From Bacteroides cellulosilyticus (lineage in GTDB: Bacteria; Bacteroidota; Bacteroidia; Bacteroidales; Bacteroidaceae), in assembly GCF_020091405.1 (NCBI RefSeq), contig NZ_CP081903.1:1302001-1366000 (forward strand): a stretch of DNA of 64,000 nucleotides, given 5' to 3'. Below the pieces are notes generated by a model, which ran no database searches, was not told the DNA's origin, and worked only from the letters and a program-made list of their open reading frames with translations. The translations under genes and the position numbers were made by a program. Within the stretch, counting starts at the first letter, position 1. Each line of letters begins with the position of its first letter. Shown here in pieces: positions 17,471 to 27,800 of this stretch.

Positions 17471-18815
17471 TTATTTTATTTGATGTAACTCCTTCGGTAA
17501 TTACGGATTTCCCACCGTGATTTCTTCGTGTGACTTGTTTTTGATTAATTTCTCCATTAGCACGAGCTGTTTTTTGTTCTGATCCGGTAATCACCCTTCT
17601 TTCTTCTTTATCTCCATACGCAGAATCTGCAGTACTTGTATTTTTCTTATACTCATCGGGATATAATTTTTGATTTACAGCATGATCTGCTTCATGGTCA
17701 AAGCCTGTAGCGGGAGATGTTACTACATTATTATCTGATTGTAAGCCCAATTCTGGATTCCAATATATTGTGCCTCCTGCTGCATATTCACTATAATAAT
17801 CTCTATTGGTTGACTCCATTACATTTATTGTCAAATTAGGATTCTCAACTGCTATAACCGTAGAAGCGCCACCTCCATTACCCGCTTTGCTTCCGTTCTG
17901 TTTATTATATTGGTATGCCGTAACAACAGCTTTAACAAATGAATTTGAATTACCAGTATTACCACCAGAATATTTATATGATGCCATTTTTCCATCATCA
18001 TTTTTGTACCATATCAACAAAGTCATGCCATTAGGATCAATATATTTGACAGGATTATTTATGCAATATGTATATGGACTCACTGCATAATATTTCTCCG
18101 TCATCGGATCCATCGTCGTAAACCTTCCTATTGCCGCATCATACTGTCTCGCCCCATAGTCATACCAGTTCAGCCCCTTCTTTGTATCCAGTTCCTTGCC
18201 ATTATATTTATAAGGCTGAACATTCTGAGATGAAGCAAACACACCACCAAATGGATAGTAATGATTCGTCTCCTCCACATTACCATTTTGGTTGATAACT
18301 ACCCGATTATTCCCTTGATGATCTTTCAGATAATAGTGGTATTTGCTATCGTTCAAAGAAAGATATCCTTCTTCCGTCAGCAACAGCTTCTGAGCACCAT
18401 TTTCATAGACCACATTGTTGCAATAGTACGTAGTGGTGGTGGTGCTGCCAATCTTATGAATCGTGCGAAGCTTCACTCCATCCGCACTATATAGATAAGA
18501 AATAGTACTCCCATCAGAGAACGTGACTGTATCCGGCAAATTTAAAAAATCATACTGAATATCAGTTATATTCTTATTCAAATCTTTCGTTAAATTACCG
18601 TTGGCATCATACATATATTCTGTAGTGGCGTTTGCACCATTCTTAAACTCGAAACTGTTATTGTAGGCCATAGTTGTAATCGCATCATTCACTGATTTCA
18701 ACTGGTTACCGTTCAAAGTGATTTTCAAATTGTCTATCAGACCGTATGCGCTTGCACTTGTCTGGCCGTACCGCTGTAAGGCAAGAATATTACCGTTCTT
18801 ATTGTAGGCCATCAT
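17415..18815 (-). CDS. 5'-truncated RHS cassette 1 with HExxH C-terminal domain
   Basis: This 466-residue frame lacks a signal peptide and starts inside RHS repeats (GLIDNLKITLNGNQL). In the same frame it is open further upstream, without an ATG, to a stop near 18877. YD repeats are followed by the RHS core (YYPFGGVFASSQN, WYDYGARQYDAAIGRFTTMD, NNPVKYIDPNG). The variable C-terminus, about 200 residues, contains HEADH (374-378) and an EERRVITGSEQKTA stretch that could supply a third zinc ligand. The core is clearly more diverged from RHS 3 than RHS 2 is. It looks like a displaced toxin cassette, possibly unexpressed. Enzyme activity is inferred only from the motif. Confidence 0.8.
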   Translation of the reverse strand: MMAYNKNGNILALQRYGQTSASAYGLIDNLKITLNGNQLKSVNDAITTMAYNNSFEFKNGANATTEYMYDANGNLTKDLNKNITDIQYDFLNLPDTVTFSDGSTISYLYSADGVKLRTIHKIGSTTTTTYYCNNVVYENGAQKLLLTEEGYLSLNDSKYHYYLKDHQGNNRVVINQNGNVEETNHYYPFGGVFASSQNVQPYKYNGKELDTKKGLNWYDYGARQYDAAIGRFTTMDPMTEKYYAVSPYTYCINNPVKYIDPNGMTLLIWYKNDDGKMASYKYSGGNTGNSNSFVKAVVTAYQYNKQNGSKAGNGGGASTVIAVENPNLTINVMESTNRDYYSEYAAGGTIYWNPELGLQSDNNVVTSPATGFDHEADHAVNQKLYPDEYKKNTSTADSAYGDKEERRVITGSEQKTARANGEINQKQVTRRNHGGKSVITEGVTSNKINEVKTKEYENNRKRWISE

Positions 18816-19061
18816 CCGTAAAACACTTGTGCTTGTCTGCCCGTATGCAAGAGAAGAGGAAACCTCCGGATGGCTCTAGCACTACAAAAATAGAATATCA
18901 AAATCCCTACCTCTACCCATATTTCAGAATAAGAGGCAGGGAGACTTCAAGTGAGCGAATTCAAAATCCGAAGGCTCAATCCAGTCGGATATTTTATCAC
19001 AGGTGACTGGACGGTGATTCTTTTCTATATCTATCAAAATGCCTCATTTCAACTATATTAA
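18816..19061 (-). other. Gap with residual RHS sequence and a hairpin
   Basis: The first 60 bp still encode RHS-like sequence in frame with cassette 1 (YGQTSTSVLR), ending at a TAG. Further on, CCCTACCTCT and AGAGGCAGGG (18904-18943) form an imperfect hairpin. No other gene is seen in this gap. Confidence 0.5.
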
Positions 19062-19757
19062 TTATTCAAACACATTATTCCATAATATAGAATCAGGCTT
19101 TGCATGTTTATAAAATATTCTAAAAAACACTTCATAGAATTTAGCTTTCTGTACATCAGATAATTCGTTTACATAATCTTTTAACAATCTCTTTTGCCTT
19201 ACAAATGAGTTAGTCTCAGTTACAGGGAGTTTATTCAATGTCACAAAAAATGTCTTATCAATATTGGACATTAGTATTTTAACAATATCATCATCAGAAT
19301 ACGATAAGAATTTTATAATAGAGTTGGTTTCTATCACATTCCGGGTATATTGCGTCCAACCTATTTTGGTTTTTACAAGATTCAACAATGAGTCATTATC
19401 CTGCATACGATTCCCATTTTTGATTATTCCGAAATATTCCCCCATATAAAGAGTATCATTGGGAATACTTTCTTCATAGCTTACGACGGTCATAATTCTT
19501 GGATCTATTAAAAAGGTTGAATCACTATGTGAAAGCCTTGAATACAAATCCTGAAATTGTGCAATAAATATACCATCATAAGTAGTCAAAATGTTGAGAT
19601 CTTCACCAAATCGGGCTATGAAACTGATATCGCAAGAAGCAGCTATCGGTATGAGAGTTCCTTCTTGGCCATATATAAACCTTATTTTAGTAATATCTTG
19701 AGATGTCAGACTATTACTAAATAGTAAAAAGACAAATGTAACTAAAATTAATTTCAT
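19062..19757 (-). CDS. Exported small protein, candidate immunity protein for RHS cassette 2
   Basis: A 231-residue protein with an N-terminal signal peptide (MKLILVTFVFLLFSNSLTSQ) and no lipobox, so it is probably periplasmic. I recognise no domain. Its start overlaps the RHS cassette 2 stop by 4 bp, so the two are translationally coupled as expected for a toxin/immunity pair. A nearby function other than immunity cannot be excluded. Confidence 0.65.
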   Translation of the reverse strand: MKLILVTFVFLLFSNSLTSQDITKIRFIYGQEGTLIPIAASCDISFIARFGEDLNILTTYDGIFIAQFQDLYSRLSHSDSTFLIDPRIMTVVSYEESIPNDTLYMGEYFGIIKNGNRMQDNDSLLNLVKTKIGWTQYTRNVIETNSIIKFLSYSDDDIVKILMSNIDKTFFVTLNKLPVTETNSFVRQKRLLKDYVNELSDVQKAKFYEVFFRIFYKHAKPDSILWNNVFE

Positions 19758-21028
19758 GGTTCTGGCGTATAACTATTTCTAAATTCTTTGATTTTTTTCC
19801 TTAACTCTTCGGAACTTTTAGTACTAAATTCTTTATTAGATATTACGGAGCGAGTTACAACCCACTGACCATCAGCATGACTCTTTCTTCCAGGATGATT
19901 TGCGGGTAATTCGCCATTTGCCTTAGCCGTTTTCAATTCAGCTCCTTTTATGACGGAACGTTCTTCTGTAGTACCATATTTATTATCAATCTTACTATCT
20001 ACTCCTTTTTTATTATTAACCGCATGCGCAGCTTCATGTTCAAGTCCGGTAGCTGGTGACAGAATATTGCCATCATCCAACTTGAGACCAGCCGTAGGAT
20101 TGAATCTTATAGCATTTGCATTTGGCAAGTACACATTATCATAACCCGTTTCTACAACTCCAATTCTCATCTTTTTATCAGTTGCAATTGCTTGCATATT
20201 TTCACCACCTCCATTCGCTACATTATAATTATATGCAGTTATAACATCTTTAACAAATGAATTTGGGGGAGCTTGGGCTGCATTTATTCCATTAAACATA
20301 AAGTATCTCTGTTTTCCGTTCTCATCTCCATACCAAATTACCATATCTGCTCCAGTTGGATCAATATATTTAATCGGATTATTTCCACAATATGTATACG
20401 GGCTCATTTCATAATGTTTCTCTGTCAGTGGGTCTACTGCTGTAAACCTTCCCAGTGCCGCATCATACATTCTCGCCCCATAATCATACCAGTTCACCCC
20501 CTTCTTTGTATCCAGTTCCTTACCGTTATACTTATAAGCCTGAACATTACCGTCTGCTGAAGCAAACGTGCCGCCGAACGGATAGTAATGGTTTACCTCT
20601 TCCTTTTGCCCCACCTGGTTCGCAACTACGCGGTTGTTGCCCTGATGATCCTGCAAGTAGTAATGATACATCTTGTCAGACAAAGTAACATATCCCGCAT
20701 CAGTCAACAACAACTTCTGCACACCATTCTCATAGACCACATTTCCGCAATAGTCAGTCGTAGTGGTAGTGTTACCTATTTTATGGACAGTACGGAGTTT
20801 CGTGCCGTTCAACGCATAAGTATAAGTAATGGTGCTACCGTCCTTAAACGTGACCTTACTTGGCAAATTTAAACAATTATACTGGATATCAGTAATATTC
20901 TTATTCAAATCTTTCGTCATATTTCCATTCCTATCATAGGCGTACTCATCGGCCTGCTTCACGGCATCCTTGAATTCAAAGCCAGCATTATAAGCTGAAG
21001 CTGTAGCAGCATCGTCCGTGCGGAACAA
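19754..21028 (-). CDS. 5'-truncated RHS cassette 2 with HExxH C-terminal domain
   Basis: A 424-residue frame without signal peptide or clear start signal. It opens at RTDDAATASAYNAGFEF, inside the YD repeats. From there through the RHS core it is nearly identical at DNA level to RHS 3 (559 collinear bp, nine differences by eye). After NNPIKYIDPTGAD the C-terminus is unique, with HEAAH at 331-335 and the TEERSVIKGAELKTA stretch also seen in cassette 1. The homology stops abruptly at 21019, the cassette's 5' boundary. I infer a silent spare toxin C-terminus that could replace that of RHS 3 by recombination. Confidence 0.82.
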   Translation of the reverse strand: MFRTDDAATASAYNAGFEFKDAVKQADEYAYDRNGNMTKDLNKNITDIQYNCLNLPSKVTFKDGSTITYTYALNGTKLRTVHKIGNTTTTTDYCGNVVYENGVQKLLLTDAGYVTLSDKMYHYYLQDHQGNNRVVANQVGQKEEVNHYYPFGGTFASADGNVQAYKYNGKELDTKKGVNWYDYGARMYDAALGRFTAVDPLTEKHYEMSPYTYCGNNPIKYIDPTGADMVIWYGDENGKQRYFMFNGINAAQAPPNSFVKDVITAYNYNVANGGGENMQAIATDKKMRIGVVETGYDNVYLPNANAIRFNPTAGLKLDDGNILSPATGLEHEAAHAVNNKKGVDSKIDNKYGTTEERSVIKGAELKTAKANGELPANHPGRKSHADGQWVVTRSVISNKEFSTKSSEELRKKIKEFRNSYTPEP

Positions 21029-21303
21029 TTGGAAAATCTGTCGTAGCTGAAATACTATTATAGTGATAATTATAAAAAATAGAAGGGCAAAGCATTGGAC
21101 CTTGTGTATTAGGGTAATTTCCTAATAATTCAGAGAATGGTCCATCCATGACAGAGGGAATAGTGAATAATTCCTATCTTCAAATATTGTACTATTTTGA
21201 AGACAGGATTCAAGTATAAAACCTGAATCCTGTAGTTGGCTATTTACACAAAATTGTGGACAGAACTAATTCTAATTTTAATATTCAGAAACAAATAGCT
21301 GAA
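21029..21303 (-). other. Gap with three nested or overlapping hairpins
   Basis: Three inverted repeats lie between the immunity gene and cassette 2. TCCTATCTTCAAA (21172-21184) pairs with 21196-21208; CAGGATTCA (21204-21212) pairs with TGAATCCTG (21224-21232); GAACTAATTC (21263-21272) pairs with GAATTAGTTC (21301-21310). The first two share arm bases and so are mutually exclusive. The third includes the stop codon of the upstream gene. No coding frame was found. Confidence 0.5.
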
Positions 21304-21804
21304 TTAGTTCTCAATAAATAAATACCCTGATTCACAAGCTATATTTACTAGGATATTATTTTGATACAGAATATCAATTAGATATTTTTCTTCATCGTAT
21401 GATAACGAAAGAGATATAAAACCATTATCATCAAAACAATTGGAAACTAAATTATCAACATTTCCTCTAAAAATAGAATCTATGCGAGGCTGAGGAGCTA
21501 CAATAGCTGTTCTCAATTTAAAAAAGGTCATACTGTCGATATTTAAAACTCCGGAATCCTTTAGAGCTTGCATATAATCATTTGGATAATTCTTCTCTAA
21601 AATAACATCGTTGTTTCTCAGTACCATACGATAAGTAGAATCTTGATATTTTACACTTATTGCTTTATATGGCTCATTATTGTTTCCTACAAATTCATTT
21701 TGAGATTTCTTGTCAACAGATGTGCATGCAACAAGAAAACATGTGATTCCAGCAATTATAAGGATTCTATTCCAATAGTGCCTTAGGTATTTCTTTCTTT
21801 CCAT
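21304..21804 (-). CDS. Small lipoprotein, candidate immunity protein for RHS 3
   Basis: A 166-residue protein with a signal peptide and lipobox (ITCFLVAC, Cys27). No family is recognised. Its start overlaps the stop of the complete RHS gene by 38 bp, so it is translated from the same transcript. The mature part is mixed charged. Position and export fit an immunity protein acting in the periplasm or at the membrane against a secreted toxin domain. Confidence 0.65.
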   Translation of the reverse strand: MERKKYLRHYWNRILIIAGITCFLVACTSVDKKSQNEFVGNNNEPYKAISVKYQDSTYRMVLRNNDVILEKNYPNDYMQALKDSGVLNIDSMTFFKLRTAIVAPQPRIDSIFRGNVDNLVSNCFDDNGFISLSLSYDEEKYLIDILYQNNILVNIACESGYLFIEN

Positions 21805-24800
21805 ATTTTGTTCTTTTAGGATCTCCTGTTTTCATCCTTATTTTATTTTCTGTGTTAATTGCACGTACCTCAATTAACAAAACTCCATTTTCCGTTTCTT
21901 CTTGAGTCATAATTCCCTTGTCGGCATCATACGAATGCCTTAACTCGTGACTTAATCCAACTCTTGGAGTTCTACTCTCTCCATTAGGGTCTGTTTTTTT
22001 ATAGGGATCATACCCAATAGTAGTACCTTGCGAAACACCTTCATCAGCTTTTGACTTATCAATTCCTGAGAAATTTCCTCTTCTCTTATCTTTTGGCATT
22101 GTAATAGAATGTATATTCTCACTCTCCTCTAAATCAGAGATTATTCCTGAAACCTTTGCATCGTCTTTCTTCAGTTGCGATAAGTCAGCTTTCACAATCT
22201 CTTGATATTTTGTATCAAATCCAAAGAATTCTTTAATCTGATCAATAAGTCCATTGGCATTAGGCTGAATGATTATACTATCTCCGTTAATATCAATGTT
22301 ATTTACTGGATTATTTCCTCCATACTGATAAGGTGACATAGTATTATACTTCTCCGTAAATCTATCTATCGTCATAAACCTTCCTAATGCCACATCATAC
22401 ATTCTCGCCCCATAATCATACCAGTTCACCCCCTTCTTTGTATCCAGTTCCTTACCGTTATACTTATAAGCCTGAACATTACCGTCTGCTGAAGCAAACG
22501 TGCCGCCGAACGGATAGTAATGGTTTACCTCTTCCTTTTGCCCCACCTGGTTCGCAACTACGCGGTTGTTGCCCTGATGATCCTGCAAGTAGTAATGATA
22601 CATCTTGTCAGACAAAGTAACATATCCCGCATCAGTCAACAACAACTTCTGCACACCATTCTCATAGACCACATTTCCGCAATACTCAGTCGTAGTGGTA
22701 GTGTTACCTATTTTATGGACAGTACGGAGTTTCGTGCCGTTCAACGCATAAGTATAAGTAATGGTGCTACCATCCTTAAACGTGACCTTACTTGGCAAAT
22801 TTAAACAATTATACTGAATATCAGTAATATTCTTATTTAAATCTTTCGTCATATTTCCATTCTTATCATAGGCGTACTCATCGGCCTGTTTCACGGCATC
22901 CTTAAATTCAAAGCCACCATTATAAGCTGAAGCTGTGGCAGCATCGTCCGTACGCGTTAGCTTGTTACCGTCCAGCGTGAAAGTCAGATTGTCGATCAGG
23001 CCGTAAGAGGAAGCTCCTGTGCGACCATTACGCCGGAGTGAGGTTATATTACTTTGCTTATTATACGTATATGAAGTACTGTAATTCGTACTGGAAATGC
23101 CGTTCCATAAATAATCGGCGGAGGTCAGTCGGGAAAGTCTGTCATAGCGGAAGCGGTATCCGTGCAGTCCCGTGTCGCCCGAAGCTTTCCAACTCATGGC
23201 GGAGATATTGCCATTGTAGCAGGGGGTGTTTCCGCTGTAAGACTCGTTGTAATACAGGGTCTGATTGAACAGCGTACCGGTGGTTAATGTCTTGATCCAT
23301 GAGCGGACATTATAGGTATAGTTCGTTGTAAGGGCAGAGACGCCATGACGTTTGTTGCTCTTCACTCGCCCCAAGTCATCGTACGTATTTTCGATGAGTG
23401 TCACCTCACCATTTGTGTTTAACTTGTGTTTTGACTTTGACAGGCGGCCCGCATGGTCGTACTCGTATGTACATACTTCCGTCTGTGTAGCCTTACCCGT
23501 GGCTGTATGAACATGCTGGCGCTTCAAAGGATCGCCTATAAAGTTATAGGTAACGTACTCCACTTCAGTTCCTCCCAAATGGTTCGTTGTCCGGCTTTGG
23601 ATGATACGTCCGCGCTCGTCGTAATAGAAAGCGGCGTAATCATATCCGGTCACTCCGGTAGCGTCCACGCGTGCTGTTACCGTTCCTGTCAGCAATCCTT
23701 TGCTGCTTTCCGTGTAGCGGGTGCCGTAGCCCGAAGGGGGGGTGGTGTAGTTCAGAGAGGTGGGTACTCCGTGCTTGCCGATGAAAGAGTAGTCATCGTA
23801 GTAGTTCACCGTATACACTACAGGAGTCTTCAACGTAATATTCTCGGGAATATAACCATGAAAGGCAGTGCCTGTATCATCACGCCGTGCTTTTATATTA
23901 ATCTCCGACAACTGTAAATCTTCGTAAAAATAGGAGTTATTACAAATTCCCGTCACTACCGGACGACTAAATTCATCGGAAAGGGAGAAACTCCATTCTC
24001 CGCGGACGCGTTGTTCGCCGTCTTGCGAGAAGACCTGATGGCTTCCACGATCGTAAACGAAATAAATGGCATCACGTTCCGGAAGTTTCTTGTAAATGTA
24101 GCGGTGCAGGAAGTCATAGCGGTAGGAATAACTGCTCTGTGCATTAAAAGACCCTTCAGGTGCTCCCGGCTTTGGGGAAGCAACGAAAGGCGGGTAAACA
24201 TTCACCAAATCATCGCGACTGTCATATTCATAATGAGTGAAATAGGGTTCGGAACCGTCCATACGTCCCGCTAGGATTGTGCGTCCCAGGCCGTCTTTAA
24301 ATTCATAAGCCTGATTTCCGTCTTCATCCGTAGTGCAAACGCCTAATAAATCCCTGTTGGGAACCCTGTTGGAAAAATAAGCAAACGACTGAGGATTGCG
24401 AGTGACATAGCGGTAGCCTACAGGCTGTTCCGCCCATGCCTCGCCCGCTCCATGCTCTGCAACCGGCCTCTTCAGGGGAGAGGCTTCATAGGTGGTCTGT
24501 GCGTAGGGGCGCGAATCACCGCTTGCCAACGAACTTGCGCCGCTCTTCAGGGAGGAGATATTCATATAGCTGCCATTTCCCGCCGATTTGGCGGGAAGCC
24601 ATGTGCGCAGCTTGCGTCCCTGGTCGTCATATTCCTGCAGGGAGACGATATCCTTCCCGTCGGGGGTGATGCTGCGGTCTACGATTTGTGAGGGGCGGCC
24701 CAGACCGTCATAGTATACCACCTGCTCACGGCAACCACTGCGGTCGGCCGAGGTGTAAGTACGGGCACTGATGTAGTTCTGAGAGGTGCTTACCTGCGAC

Positions 24801-24853
24801 ATGCACAAGAGTTGGCACAATAAAAGTGAAAGTAATAGATATATTCGTTTCAT
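21767..24853 (-). CDS. Full-length RHS/YD-repeat protein with M91-like C-terminal toxin domain
   Basis: This 1028-residue protein has a Sec signal peptide (ending near CMSQ), an N-terminal region resembling the DUF6443 domain of Bacteroidota RHS proteins, many YD repeats and the RHS core (DYGARMYDVALGRFMTID, MSPYQYGGNNPV, to about 850). The last ~174 residues are variable. They contain HELRH (969-973), then EVRAINTENKIRM and RTKYGKKE, which resembles the NleD-type M91 zinc metallopeptidases seen at RHS C-termini. RHS shells encapsulate the toxin. Export here would be by Sec; no VgrG, Hcp or Tc-toxin partner is nearby. The gene is 19 bp behind the preceding YD protein and overlaps its candidate immunity gene. 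Confidence 0.88.
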   Translation of the reverse strand: MKRIYLLLSLLLCQLLCMSQVSTSQNYISARTYTSADRSGCREQVVYYDGLGRPSQIVDRSITPDGKDIVSLQEYDDQGRKLRTWLPAKSAGNGSYMNISSLKSGASSLASGDSRPYAQTTYEASPLKRPVAEHGAGEAWAEQPVGYRYVTRNPQSFAYFSNRVPNRDLLGVCTTDEDGNQAYEFKDGLGRTILAGRMDGSEPYFTHYEYDSRDDLVNVYPPFVASPKPGAPEGSFNAQSSYSYRYDFLHRYIYKKLPERDAIYFVYDRGSHQVFSQDGEQRVRGEWSFSLSDEFSRPVVTGICNNSYFYEDLQLSEINIKARRDDTGTAFHGYIPENITLKTPVVYTVNYYDDYSFIGKHGVPTSLNYTTPPSGYGTRYTESSKGLLTGTVTARVDATGVTGYDYAAFYYDERGRIIQSRTTNHLGGTEVEYVTYNFIGDPLKRQHVHTATGKATQTEVCTYEYDHAGRLSKSKHKLNTNGEVTLIENTYDDLGRVKSNKRHGVSALTTNYTYNVRSWIKTLTTGTLFNQTLYYNESYSGNTPCYNGNISAMSWKASGDTGLHGYRFRYDRLSRLTSADYLWNGISSTNYSTSYTYNKQSNITSLRRNGRTGASSYGLIDNLTFTLDGNKLTRTDDAATASAYNGGFEFKDAVKQADEYAYDKNGNMTKDLNKNITDIQYNCLNLPSKVTFKDGSTITYTYALNGTKLRTVHKIGNTTTTTEYCGNVVYENGVQKLLLTDAGYVTLSDKMYHYYLQDHQGNNRVVANQVGQKEEVNHYYPFGGTFASADGNVQAYKYNGKELDTKKGVNWYDYGARMYDVALGRFMTIDRFTEKYNTMSPYQYGGNNPVNNIDINGDSIIIQPNANGLIDQIKEFFGFDTKYQEIVKADLSQLKKDDAKVSGIISDLEESENIHSITMPKDKRRGNFSGIDKSKADEGVSQGTTIGYDPYKKTDPNGESRTPRVGLSHELRHSYDADKGIMTQEETENGVLLIEVRAINTENKIRMKTGDPKRTKYGKKEIPKALLE

Positions 24854-24872
24854 AAGTGTGTACGGATTTTAG

Positions 24873-27800
24873 TTATTGGTTACGGTAATGATAGTCATAT
24901 TCCTGCAAGACGCGTTTCTCGCTTTCCTGCATAGTGTTGTTTTCGTAATAGTAATTTCTCTTCAGGCGTCCCAGTCCATCATACTCGTAATACAGGGTCT
25001 TCCCCGTAGGGTCGGTGATGGAGGCGACGCCTATCAACGGAAGATGCGTGAAAACAGTGACCTGCGCTTTCGAGAGGGACGTGTGTTTGCGCAAGGCTTT
25101 CAGTTTGGCTGCATCGGGGACGGCATTCCGTGCTAGTGCAGAGGATGTCATGCCAAAAACGGAGGACACAGCGGTTTCTACCTGTGCCAGAGTGGCATTC
25201 TTGATTTCCGCGATAGGATAACGATCTCCATACCCCCACAGGTAGACTGTATGCAACTTATCATTGGAGATTACTTCACGGGGATTTCCGTTAGGAGAGT
25301 AAGCGAGGATTTCGCTGTGGAATCTATTCGTTGCATAGCACTTTTGATAAAGCCGGGCGGGCAGTATTAATGTGTCTCCGCTTTGTGTGGGGAACTCTCC
25401 GAATTCACGTTCATAGCCGTTGGAGTTACTTTGTTTTTCTGTCAACACGGGGGCGATAATATGCTTCTCTACCATTTTGCGGACTATATCCGTGGTAGTG
25501 CCGGTTTGTGACAACTTAGGATATTCCCAATTGGTCTCTCGTTGCAGCCCCCCTGCATCGCGCTTTTTCTGTTGCATCCGGTTGCCGGAGAGATAGCTGT
25601 ACTGCTCTGTCTCTTTAACACCGGTTTCCGATTCGTCATAGGTAGTTACATCACGTTGGTATAGGAGTGAGTGCCCAAGCAACTGCCAAGTGGAAGTATA
25701 AAAATCACCAAGGACAGCGGTTACAGGGACAAAAGATAAAGTTCCATATAGATTGGAATATTCCCAGCTTACCACCGATGCGCCACTGGGATGCCAAATA
25801 AGCGTTTCGCGTCGTTTCAGTTTATACTCCTGTCCGTCGCTCATGTAGTCAGTTTGTTCTTTCAGCAAATTATAGCGATATTTCTCTCCCACATACGAAA
25901 GCACATTGTTGAAGTATTGCGGTTTCTCGAAAAAGGCTGTGTCATACTGCATTGCTTCGTAGATGTCATATTGATAAACGGTTTTTCCATTACAATTTTC
26001 GGGGGTATATGTAGTTGCTCCATCTTTCAGATAATAGACCGTGACTTCGGGATAGACCACTGCAGGACGGCCATTCAGTAACCGCTGAAAATTAAATGCA
26101 CTGAAAGTACATTCCCATTCCCACTTATCAGTAATGGGTCCTACTGATGGATTATAGCTCATAAAGGGATTGTAATTAAAAGAACGATACTGTCCGGACG
26201 GATCAAGGCCGAGTACCATGTTTAGTACCGACATCGGAATAGGCTCTGATGATTGATAAGTCATATAGGTCTGAATAGTAGGATCTAAGGTCGGTTCGCC
26301 TGCGCCTGTATGAAAATAACGTCCTCCTATTCCACCATTTGCGTCATAATCAGTTTGCCCGTAGCAGTAGTGTTTGGAGTCACTTCGTACGCCTTCTGCC
26401 GTATAATTGACGATTTCATAAATCCTGAAACCGGTAGCTTGGGTTTTGATACGTCTTTTTTTGTTGTGAATATAGTCACCGTCATAATCTGTAAACGTAA
26501 AGAACTCATGGTTCTCAAAGTAAAACTCTGTATAACCACCCGTCGGATAGGTTAGTTTGTTTAGCACACAATGAGCTTCTGCACTGCTCGGTGTTCGTGT
26601 ATTGGCGTATGAATTGGAAATCCTCACTTTATCCAATGGAGACAGGTCATCTCCATCTTTGGGTACATCTACTACGTAAGTGGAAGAGGCAGCTCTGGAT
26701 ACATCGAAGCCGACAAAAAGATTCAGGCAGGCCACATTGTGAATATCGGAACGATAATTCAGGTTGCCCCAATGGTCTGTTCCCCCAAAACTGGCGCTTG
26801 AAGATGTATATCCACATTGATAAGTCTCGGATGTAATGCCATTGCTACCAAGAAGTATAATTTTATCAAGAGTGCTAAAAGGCAAGTTCCCCGATCCGTG
26901 ATAGTGCAAAATTCCTTGATGTTGCTCCAGATTGATTTTCCGGATAAGCGTGCCGTTATCTCTGATGTTGATGGCTTTGGCATAGTTGTAATGCTCGCTG
27001 TCGCTACCGTCTTGATAGTCGATGTTGATGGTTGTGCTGCCATAAGCTATGGAGGTTAAAAGTTTCATTTGATAGGCGTGCTGTTGCGTATAGGTTTGGA
27101 AAGTGACGTCAAACCTATCCGGATCTCCATTCACTTCATAAATATGATGGAAACGTACCGCTGGTTCCACCTGATGCCGTCCATAGTTGGAGCTGATACT
27201 CTTTCCATAGGCAAGAGTAATAAGTTCTGCGGAATGGGGTAGGCGGATTGAAGTCAGTTGCCAAGATACGTAGGCAGTACCATAAGGGGTAATGGTACTG
27301 CCTAGTCCTGCAAAGGTAGTATCTGCGCCATCAAAAGAATATTCAATGCCTTGTTCGTCTACCACTTTAAAGGAATATATCTTACTGGCATCAGCCACGT
27401 GGGTTATCTTTACATCGCGTCCGCCGGAAACCACGTATTCGAGCTTACCATCATACTTTATCCGGATGACAAAGTCGAAAGAACTGCCATCTGGCAGGGT
27501 AGCGGTAAAGAGGTCGTACTTTAAATTGAGTCTGTTCATGCTTGCTTCCGTAAAGTTACGGTAGGATTTACCAAACTGATCGGTATCCAGTTTGAAACCT
27601 GTAGTCTCATCAGGCATACATTCAATGCTTCGGGATATACAACTGCTTACAGATAATGCCCAACCACGGCCGAATACGTCGTAGTTATAACCTGGATGAA
27701 ATGGTGTAGGATTATACTTCAGACTTAAAGGTAACTGATAGCCGTGATGCTCGATATTGAACAAAGGGATGGAAATATCAGGTACTCCCATGGCTGGGTT

